64,000 bases of DNA from Erodium maritimum (lineage: Eukaryota; Streptophyta; Magnoliopsida; Geraniales; Geraniaceae), in contig OY997592.1 in the NCBI GenBank assembly GCA_963921825.1, positions 55,696,336 to 55,760,335 of the forward strand, in the 5' to 3' direction. A program made the translations under genes and the position numbers. Below, one piece after another: positions 55,187-64,000 of this stretch; within the stretch, counting starts at the first letter, position 1, and every line of letters begins with the position of its first letter. The notes below the pieces were generated by a model that searched no databases, was not told the origin of the DNA, and saw only the letters and a list, made by a program, of their open reading frames with translations.

Positions 55187-58100
55187 TGTCACGCCCCAAT
55201 TTCAGTAAACCGAACTCGGGACGCGAACGTTTAAAATAAGAAAACACTTTGAAACCCTTTCCATTAAATCACTTTAAAATACCACTTTAGTTCAACAAAA
55301 TAATAATTACAACTCAAAATAAAACGTCCCACAAGCAGACAAAATGCGAGGTATCCGTCGCTAGACTAAAAAAAATAACCCGGACTCCCGCCCCTAGCTC
55401 TTCAAGCTTCGGAAGCTCACCTAGTCCGACCTGCGACAAGTACTTGTAGGAAAAGCAGCTAGGGGTGAGCGTTCGCTCACCACCACGGATAATAGACTGA
55501 CCACGGCATAATTAGCAGACAATGCCGGTAACACCAACAATAAACTCAACACCGGGGAACACTATCCCCAACTCAAGTACTCCGACTGACACACGCCCAC
55601 TGTTACCTTCCTTGACCAACTCAACACTCTGACACGTAAATTAGACCCGACACGACAATCACGACCTCTTCCAAGGACTCAAGACCACCACGCAACACCC
55701 AAGATCACAAAGGATCGCACACCAAACAAGATCACAAAGGATCGCATACCAGCTGCTCAGTAACCTCCCTCAATCACGCGCTTTGCCGAACCACTCAGGC
55801 CAGGCGGTCGACCTGTATCAGTAACCTCTCTCTCTCTCTCACGTGCTTCCCCGACACAAAGTCGGGCCAGGCGGTCGACCTGTCACACTCACAACCACCG
55901 AACCACACACGCGCGGCCAGGACCCCTTTACTGACGGGTGGGCCCCCTACCCCGTCTGAACGTGCAGACGCGTGTGATCGAGGACCCCCGTTTCATGAAG
56001 CGGGCCCACAACCTCAGGTAACCACAATCACAATCACAAACAAAGTTCAACAAACAGCAACAACACAAGTTCAGCACTCCACAGGCTCTCATGGCCACCC
56101 AAGACACCAACCGTAAAACATGGACTCAACAACCCCATAGGCATTCACGGTCTCCCAAGATACACCAATAGTAACTCACGGGCTCAACGACCCCACAGGC
56201 ACTCACGGCCTCCCAAGACGCACCAACAGTAAAGACACGTGTTCAACAACCCCACGGGCACTCACGGCCTCCCAAGACACACCAACGATAAAGACACGGG
56301 TTCAACAACCCCACAAGCACTCATGTCCACCCAAGATACCAATAGTAAAGACACGGGCTCAACAACCCCACGGGCACTCACGGCCTCTCGAGACACACCA
56401 ACGGTAAAGACACAGGTTCAACAACCCCACGGGCACTCATGGCCACCCAAGACACCAACAGTAAAACACGGGCTCTCATGGCCACCCAAGACACAACAGT
56501 AAAGCACGGGCTCTCATGGCCACCCAAGACACAACAGTAAAACACGGGCTCTCATGGCCACCTAAGACACAACAGTAAAACACGGGCTCTCATGGCCACC
56601 CAAGACACAAAAAATACACAATCAACCTCCGGCATAACCAATGCCTCTAACAGTCCTAATATCAACAGTTTCACAATCAACCTCCGGGCATGGTCATATG
56701 CCTCCAGTACTCCTAATCTCGATAAGTTCGCAATCAACCTCCCCGGGCATGGTCATATGCCTCCCGTAATTCTACTAACGCTAAGTTCTCTGCTCCTACG
56801 ACACTACTAAGTGTCACATGCATTTCCAATATTCGCTACGTTCCCGTATCATGCCTTTCTAGTATTCGATAACCTACTTAACCCACGACACCCCGGTGTC
56901 ACATGCAATTCTACTGTTAACTTTCCCTAGTCAGGGCCGAGATCCGGCTACTTTTCCCTACCTCGTGCGTGTTCTCCAAAAGCCAACCAACAAGCTCCGG
57001 CGTGATCTCAGTCACTCGCCTAGCTTTCCTTTCCCTCGGTCTGCAGCACGATCTAAAAGAACACAATTTCAAAGGCTTTTAAGCTTGCAGGCATAATGCT
57101 GAATTTTAATAAACCTGACGCCCAAAAGTAACCCCGACAATGTCGATCACTCCCAAACTCCCCAATTACTCGACATTGTCGATATTGTACCCGGAAAGGC
57201 CCGATTCGCCCGACATGGCGAATCTGCCCGGGTTTTGAAAACGCCCTTCCGGGGCTCCGAAAATTCCCGTTTTCGTTTCTACGGTCTTAGAATAATTCAA
57301 GGGTTTCTAGGCACTCGACGGAATCGAATTCCGACTTCCGAGGCATTTAATTAGCGTTTAAAGTTTCTAAACCCGTCAATTACAACTTTCACAATTTAAT
57401 TCCAAATTTCGATCCGGTTGTAGATTAATTACTTGGGGAACGTTCTAAACCACCCGAACACGAAAACCCGATACCCGGGCATGTGGGCCCCACACGGCCA
57501 TAATGGGAAAATTCCCTTTTCGCCCCAAAACGTTCCTAACGAACTCCAAACCTCAACCATTCATCTTTAAACCAATCTTAAACAAAACCCAACCTTAATC
57601 AACCCAATTAAACTCAAACCCTAAAATTCAAACGTTCCAAAACAAAAATCGATTAGGTGCTCACCGTAGGGAATGACGGTGTGAGCTTGAATCTTCTATC
57701 GTTGAGACGATCCAATGGTTTGATCGACGGGAAAAGCCACCAATCTCCAAACTCTCTTCTCTTTTTCTCCCTTTCTTCTCTCTTCTTTCTAACACCACTT
57801 TCTCTCTCCAAGTCTTTTTTTTTTTTGAAATGAACGTGTATCACCAATTCATCCCCCTTTTGTTTTGTTTTAAAAAATCAAAACTAATACTTAATTACAA
57901 AACTAACACTTAAAAGTAGTCTTCTCTTGTCTTGTCCAACAACCTAACACCACCACATTGGTGACATGTGGCAAGTGGGTCCCACACCTTTTTGGAAAAT
58001 ATGTTCTACATATTTTCCAATCAGATTCGCGAAATTTGGCCGTTTCGGGCCCCGAACGGGCACTTTTTCCAAGAAATTACAAAACTTCACGGGCTACAAG

Positions 58101-58397
58101 GAAACGGCTCAACTAAGACCGTTGCGAAGACGGCTAAGCTTTTTGGATCCAAAACGGTCCTCGAATGGACCAAAACGTCGCTCGGTTGACTTTTCCAGCG
58201 AAAAGTCAACATTTTCCAAATTGATCAGAAAGTTGCCCTGAGTCCCCCGGAACTCACTTTGGTCGATAACGGGGTCAACTTAAGTCCGGTATGACTCTCG
58301 GGGTCATTTTAGGTTCAATTAAGTGTCTGTCTTAAAAAATTTAAATTTTCCTGTTTTTCGCAGGTTTGACTGGCGTTGACCGGGAGTGGTTATTACA
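55187..58397 (-). repeat. Solo Gypsy LTR, 3211 bp, TSD GAAGG
   Basis: Plus strand TGTCACGCCCC..GGTTATTACA. An exact 5-bp TSD, GAAGG, lies at 55182-55186 and 58398-58402. Reversed, its first ~600 bp track the LTR at 3023 closely (GTCAACGCCAGTCAAAC, CTTAAGTTGACCCCG, GGGGGACTCAGGGCAAC). It also has the same type of minisatellite, so they belong to one family. No internal region is left. Frames within it are not genes. Confidence 0.9.
56090..56610. repeat. Minisatellite in the solo LTR (~57-bp and shorter units)
   Basis: Units with CTCATGGCCACCCAAGACAC or GGCCTCCCAAGACACACC and GGTTCAACAACCCCACGGGC. This is the counterpart of the 57-bp array at 4781 in reverse. The last units shrink to about 40 bp. 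Confidence 0.8.
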
Positions 58398-58402
58398 GAA
58401 GG

Positions 58403-58879
58403 GGTTGGAGAGGAGTAGGAGAAGGAGAAGGCCGAGATGGACTTCACTTCGATCTCGCTAGCTTAATAGAGTCTTGAGATGAGGGTGGGGGCATGACCCG
58501 AGGCAACCCGAACAATGGAACAACGTGGGGTGGGGGGGGGGGGGGGGGGGGGAAGTTGGTGCAGATGGCCACGAGGGTGGGTGGTATTGTTTCATGAGCA
58601 GAGGTTACAAACGGTGTCATTAAGAAGCAGGAGGGAGAGAGGGACGCACTGTTAAACCCTAAGCCGAGAGTTTTTTATTATATTAATACGCTATTAGCAC
58701 TTACATACATAGATATAAAAGCGCTTCATCTCCCCCATCCCCAATTTTCCAAAAATTATCACCGTCTACTTTTATATCCAAAACCTTATCAACCTAACTT
58801 TTAAAGAATTACGAAAATACCATTATACATATATTTATTCTTTTTATGTTGTAATTTACTTGATGAAAAGAGATTAAAC
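58403..58879. other. Right flank of the solo LTR; contains a 21-G run
   Basis: Purine-rich sequence that may be the leader of the element at 53880-55186. It includes an uninterrupted run of 21 G at 58532-58552. No gene is seen. Confidence 0.4.
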
Positions 58880-59201
58880 ATAGAAACAAGTACAAAACTT
58901 GTACTTTGAAGTCTTTAAGGCTCACAAATGAACAAGGATGACTTATGAATATGTACACGGCTGAAAACAAGGTAAAGTGGTTATTGTATTTATGGAGAGT
59001 AAAACAAACCTCATTTTCATATATATCACACACAATTTATAATGAATGGTCCTATTCCTATATATAGACCAAACCGAACTCATGCCATCATAGCTAATAG
59101 AACTTGACACATTAATAATACCCTTCATTAATTACAAAGGAAGAGGATAATTTCTTGAGTCTAGCAACTGATATAATGGTGGGCCACCTATTTCTACACC
59201 A
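58880..59201 (-). repeat. Copia LTR, solo copy, ~322 bp
   Basis: About 90 percent like the LTR at 59849-60170 by eye (GTACAAAACTTGTACTTTG, CTATTCCTATATATAGACC, TTAATTACAAAGGAAGAGG). No Copia internal sequence adjoins it on either side. No TSD was found. Confidence 0.7.
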
Positions 59202-59848
59202 TTTTCAATATATTTTATTATGAACAAAAAAAATCATTATTTTCATAAATTTTTTTATTATTATTTATAAAAATATATAAAATTTAAATATCCAATCTCC
59301 CTCTTTATTATTATTAATTCATTTTTAATATTTCTTGTTTTAAAAAAATTTGTATTAATAAATTTCTCATTTATTTTTTTCAAAAATTCTTTTTTCTTAT
59401 TAATAAATTTTTAATATTGTAAATAATTATGTATATTTTTATTAATAATAGAGTTAAATATTGTTGGGTACCCTTATATTCGGTCCATGAACGTTTCGGT
59501 ACCCTTATGCTTTTTATTCCAATTTGGTACCCTTATGTTCGGTACACGGAAGATATGAGTCGAAGGGGTTAAAAAACTAACCGAATTATGTGAATTGACT
59601 ATTTTACCCTTTGTCATTTCAAATGAATTTGTCTTATGAGTTAAAAGACTATTTTACCCATGTGATTATTAATTTTTTAATAATTTATTATTAAATATAA
59701 ATAATATCATTTATTTATTAAAATATTTATGATTATTCTTTTATTTATTTCTTAAACTATTAATAACATTTTTTAAACAAAATTGATTTTTTATTTTTTT
59801 ATTTTTAATTCATTTATATATATATATATATATATAATTTCTACATTT
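59202..59848. other. AT-rich spacer between two Copia LTRs
   Basis: Holds repeat-like phrases GGTACCCTTATGTTCGG and CCTTTGTCATTTC (59460-59620), related to 18790-18870, and a TA microsatellite (59817-59836). No gene. Confidence 0.45.
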
Positions 59849-60170
59849 TGATAGAAACAAGTACAAAACTTGTACTTTGAATTCTTTAAGGCTCACAAAT
59901 GAACAAGGATGGCATATGAATATGTACACGGCTGAAAACAAGGTAAAGTGGTTATTGTATTTGTTGAGAGTAAAGCAAAGCTCATTTTCATATATGTCAC
60001 ACAATTTACAATGAATGGTTCTATTCCTATATATAGACCAAACCGAACTTATGTCGTCATAGCTAATAGAATTTGACACATTAATAATACCCTTCATTAA
60101 TTACAAAGGAAGAGGATAATTTCTTGAGCCTTGCAACTGATATGATGGTGGGCCACCTATTTGTACAACA
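59849..60170 (-). repeat. 3' LTR of the minus-strand Copia fossil
   Basis: The minus strand starts TGTTGTACAAATAGGTGG at 60170, right after a polypurine tract (plus-strand CTCCCCCTTGG, 60171-60181). It ends near 59849 (CTATCA). A TATA-like CTATATATAGGAATAGA lies within and may be its promoter. Confidence 0.75.
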
Positions 60171-60181
60171 CTCCCCCTTGG

Positions 60182-60660
60182 AACACCATTCGTAAGTATA
60201 TCGGACGTGCTTCAAGCTGCCTAATTAAAAACCTCCTCAGGAAAACTCGGCGGGACAAAAACCTGTAAGGAAAAGAGTGCAACGCACAAAATGTGCTTGA
60301 AGTTGTGCTTGATGTTGCCTCATTAAAAACATTTCCAAGAAAACCCCGTCGGACAAAACTTGGATAAGGGAAAAAGAGTACAGCGCACAAAACTTGTCTC
60401 CCCCGGACTTCAGGGAGGTTACTTTGGATGCTCGGTTGAGTCGATGCATCCTGATCGTGCACATTAACTTCTCAACAAGTGGATGTCAGTAAATTCATTT
60501 CGAGTAAAGTGTTTCTTCCATTCACTCACTTCTGGTGAGCTGGACGTGCATAACAGTTGCCTCGTTAAAAACCTTTCTAGGAATACCTCGTGGGACAAAA
60601 CCTGAATAAGGGAAAAAGAATGCAGCGCACGAAAAGATACTCCCCCTAACTATCGCTCCT
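60182..60660 (-). repeat. Three ~95-bp motif copies between Copia pol and 3' LTR
   Basis: Each copy carries TTAAAAACCT..C..GAAAACY, GGACAAAACCTG and a GAATAAGGGAAAAAGAGTRC-like phrase (starting near 60223, 60319 and 60561). Two of the copies end in a CTCCCCCNRACT phrase. The same motif is at 2805-2990. It is non-coding, conserved between two elements and of unknown role. Confidence 0.7.
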
Positions 60661-62588
60661 TTGGAAGACCGATTGAATAATATCGGTTTCTTGCAAAGTC
60701 GACTCATATTATCTTGTACACTGACTTTCCCAAAAATGATGTTCCCAAACTTCCAGTGAACAAACCTATAGGATTTCCACTTCATGATTCTGATTGACAT
60801 CAATCTCTCATGACTCGTCTAGAGTTCATGATTATATCATAATTTTGTACGAAAATTGATTGGTTGCAACTGAAAAACACTGAAAACTATCTTCCCAAAT
60901 TATAATTGTCCCGGGATATGCTTTATAGATATGTTTCTTTCTCAAAACCGGTAAGTAGTTTTTGAGCTCAAAACTAGCTAGCACATTTACTGCGAATTTT
61001 CTATCAGACATTGTACATTATAACGTCTCAAATTTAGATATGGTACTTCAGGACCAAATATCATTTCATCTCTTGGAGACAAATGAGATCCTCTTTAGAA
61101 TCTAAAATATCGATCGATCGTTTGCATATCAAGTCGAAACATTTTAAACATATCTAAACATATGTATACTTATTTATCCATTTGAAATATGCTCGATCTT
61201 CAGGCCGAGAAGTTTTAAGGATCTCTTCAAGAGTCCATTATCAAATTGACACACACTGCTTACTGAGTATATGGTTTCTCATACCATGTCTCATGCAAAT
61301 TAAACCCTTCAGGGAGTCATTTCTCTAGATAATCTTAAATCTTTTGGGGAATGGCATTGCTTCTGGCAATTTAAATTTTCATAGGATTTTCTTTAGGCAA
61401 TGCATGAGATTTGCTTCAGGAAAATTGCAATGCTTCAAGCAATGCATGGTATTTGCTTCAGGAAAATTGCAATGCTTCAAGCAATGCAAGTCCTTCAGGG
61501 ACTTTTATAAATGTTGGCACTCAAAGTACCATTAGGAGTGAATACGTTCAATATACCATGGTGATCACACATCATAACTTTATCAAAAGTTGATTTCAAT
61601 TCATTCGAAAAAATACCTTTATAATGCGTGCTTTATATTCAAAATCTTTGTTTTCTCATTCATATATACCTAGCTGGAACAACATCTTTCGATGTTTTGA
61701 ACATTGGACATTGTTTCAATAAGTCAATTCTTCTGGATTGACATTTTCTCGAATTGGTCAAACATGTCTGTAAATGACATTAGTCAACACCACGTGGTTC
61801 AATGTCAACATCATCTACCATTTCAATCATGGTAATAGTAATGCCCTTATTAATGGAAACCGATTTCCAATTCCATGATTTCTTTTATATGTGAGTAATT
61901 CATATGAATTTCCTCATTTATTTTTTCTTGCAACTCTTCATGAGTATTAGAGCATTTTGGCACTTTCGGGCCGAATGGTTCTTCTAGAACAGCTTATGGT
62001 GGTTCTTATAGTACCACCTCTAGTAGTTCTTCTAGAACCACCTCTAGTAGTTCTTCTAGGCCTAACGCTTTTGTTGGAACTGATATTCTTATCAATTTCG
62101 AGAATCATGCTCATTCATGATCTGCCTGATTCTTTCTTTCTTAAAATCAATATTCTTTTATTCAAGTAGCCTATCACGCTTTTGGCATGTACAAGAGGAG
62201 TCATTCCCCGTTTTCACAAAGCTTTTAAATCTTTGTAGGTATCTTGGCATAGCATTTGGTCTGCAACATTTTTCAAACGTGTGAGCTTATGTACTTCAGG
62301 TCCATATGATGAGACAAAAATAATTTTCCAACACATGTCACGCCTTACTTCAGGAAGACCTTTTCTCTTCACTTAAAGGTGAATTATATGGTCTTATAAA
62401 AAATGAAACTAATAAATCATGCAATAAACATCTTGTCCTTCAGGGACTCAAGATACCAGAATTGTCACGGCGATCAAAACTTATAAAGCGTGTCAACAAC
62501 TTAGCCAATGCAATGTTACACAACAAGACCATCTACTGGATGCGTCTCTTATTAAGTAAGTATGGACATATATATCCTCATAAATTCT

Positions 62589-62855
62589 CTACATGAGGAA
62601 TTGGAATGCCACACTGAAGTTGTCTTTAGATGGTTGGACCATTAACTTCCCTTGTGAACAAGTTGTACATGATATCTCATTAGACATTATCCAGCCCTTT
62701 AATGAATGTCCATATGAGTTCTCAAAAATCCTACGCATCGTCGTTGATCCAGGATGAACAAGACGATTATGCAAAAGCACACAAACATCTGGACTAATGA
62801 ACTTCTGGTTCATAGTCGCGTAGGTTTCAATTTCTCTTATGATAGTATAATACAA
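62589..62855 (-). pseudogene. Copia GAG-pre-integrase segment (fossil)
   Basis: The 88-codon frame shows LLHNRLVHPGSTTMRRIFEN and SCTTCSQGKLM, the H..H/C..C zinc-binding region before Copia integrase. It is part of the fossil at 60171-64000. Confidence 0.75.
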
Positions 62856-63839
62856 ACCTGATGATAAAGCCTATAAATTTTAAAGTACAAGTTTTTCACC
62901 ATATCTATCACTTCTGGTGATACAAAGAAATTAAATCTCATTTGTGGTCTCAACATGGCATGTATGTCGTTAATGCTAAGTAGATGCTTCTGGATGTACT
63001 TTCATATAAAGCATTTTCAACACTGAGTAGACGCCTATGGATCTACTTTCATATAGGGCATTATGAATGCTTAACTTCATTGTATTCTCAATGAATTGGT
63101 AGCTCTTCCGGAGCCCTTAATTACATTACCAAAATATTGTTAACTTTTACCTCAACCAAGGTTAAATATGAAAATTGTTTCTAATTCTTTAGGGTAATAT
63201 TGTGCCAGTGATAAAAATGTCATTTTCATTTTCGCACATGGATTGATCGCTTCAGGGATCAATATATAATCAGCGAAATGAACCATGATCATACGGACTA
63301 TATCGTCATCTGTAATACGTCTGAGACATTAAATTCATTTAGATCTTCAAGATCTAGGCCATCGATAAGACTCTATCTTTATCACCCATTTCTTTTCCCT
63401 TAGTTGATCCTTGATATAAAGTCATCAAAACATTTGTTCATACAAAAGATAATCAAACGATAATATCTCCCATCTCATATTTGAGCATATATTTCTGGGA
63501 GGTTAAGTTTATATGAACTTCTGGTCATATAAATTGCAAGAGTGCATCTTGAATTGGAATCTCAAGTTCTATGAGACTTTAAGTCTGTATGAAATTCTGG
63601 CCACACGACATGTAGCGATAGTTCACATATCTATTTCCATTTGAACGATTGTGTCAATAAATTTATCTAGGTCATGTGAAACTTTGGTCTGTATGAACTT
63701 CTGGTCATACGACATTTAACAATGGTGCACATATCCGTTTCACTTGAGCGAATAGTTCAATGAACGTGTCTTTAACGGTTTTGGAACTTCGGGTCCAAAG
63801 TATCATGATATTTGTAAACTTCGGGTTACAAATATACAA

Positions 63840-64000
63840 CATTTGAGTAAACACAATTCGATATATAACCGCACAATGAGCGAACATAATAAATGCATAA
63901 ACTAAATATATGCATAACTGCACAACGAGCGAACTCGATGGGTATAATAAATATCAAGTATATACATAACCGCACAACGAGCGAACTCGTAAGGTATAAT
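63840..64000. repeat. Short repeated phrases at the right edge
   Basis: CATAACYGCACAACGAGCGAAC occurs three times at 63859-63990, about 50 bp apart, with ATAATAAATGC-type spacers. It belongs to the 5' part of the Copia fossil and is cut by the window edge. Confidence 0.6.

Larger units (their letters stand above)
60171..64000 (-). mobile_element. Ty1/copia fossil (runs off the right edge)
   Basis: The order on the minus strand, from right to left, is gag-like AT-rich sequence with repeated CTTCTGGTCATACGACAT phrases (63500-63720), a GAG-pre-integrase segment (62589-62855), a Ser/Glu hinge (61960-62070), RT/RNase H remnants (about 60960-61330) and the 3' motif region (60182-60660). It is related to the fossil at 2600/9057 (for example ACATTTACTGCGAAT and TTTAGATATGGTACTTCA). 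It is heavily broken. The 5' LTR would lie beyond 64000. Confidence 0.7.

Noticed and set aside
1-64000. tRNA, rRNA or snRNA genes
   Set aside because: I looked for obvious tRNA A/B boxes and CCA-less cloverleaf sequence and for rRNA-like stretches and saw none. The only tRNA-related sequence is the primer-binding sites.

Overview
The window is a repeat-dense stretch of a flowering-plant nuclear genome. The evidence is plant-type L1 LINEs, PIF/Harbinger and Mutator-like elements, Ty1/copia and Ty3/gypsy elements with plant-type primer sites, spliced genes with GT-AG introns, and a plant DUF599 membrane protein. It looks like a eudicot, but nothing seen fixes the species. Most open frames are by-products of minisatellites or old transposons, and only two loci read as ordinary host genes.

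Layout. 1-1987: two fold-back elements set in TA microsatellites. 2600-10640: a minus-strand Copia fossil with a long-LTR, gag-only Gypsy element (3023-9056) nested in it. 10641-13590: a 5'-truncated L1-type LINE. 14596-16032: a minus-strand retroposon with a target-site duplication (TSD). 16738-18387: a five-exon host gene of unknown function. 18914-20919: a Copia fragment. 21550-25230: a Gypsy long LTR with a little internal sequence. 25490-28681: F-box gene fragments interrupted by a retroposon and closed by a LINE 3' end. 29453-32603: four long-inverted-repeat (Mutator-like) elements, three with 9-bp TSDs and one carrying what looks like an isopentenyl-diphosphate isomerase exon piece. 32740-35534: a Harbinger ORF1-like sequence split by a LINE. 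36700-38640: a broken PIF/Harbinger transposase gene with a small retroposon in it. 40465-43479: solo LTR with TSD CTCCC. 45065-46297: two-exon DUF599 gene with a fold-back element in its intron. 47808-49540: a second Harbinger. 50058-52861: a LINE nested in a LINE. 53880-55186: a LINE ORF1-like stretch. 55187-58397: solo LTR with TSD GAAGG. 58880-64000: Copia LTRs and a minus-strand Copia fossil running off the right edge.

How the parts relate. No pathway or operon is present; the logic is insertion history. Four long LTRs (3023, 21550, 40465, 55187) share one architecture: TGTAA start, GGGGCGTGACA end, and an internal minisatellite. Two are reduced to solo LTRs, so unequal recombination has been active. 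Exact TSDs allow several insertions to be ordered: LINE into Harbinger-like gene, LINE into LINE, small retroposon into transposase, LTR into older repeat.

The most notable items are the gag-only Gypsy with 3.3-kb LTRs, the Pack-MULE-like element with an IDI-like exon, the pair of TA-microsatellite fold-back elements with shared ends, the two Harbinger copies sharing the same early TGA codon, and the uncharacterised five-exon gene.
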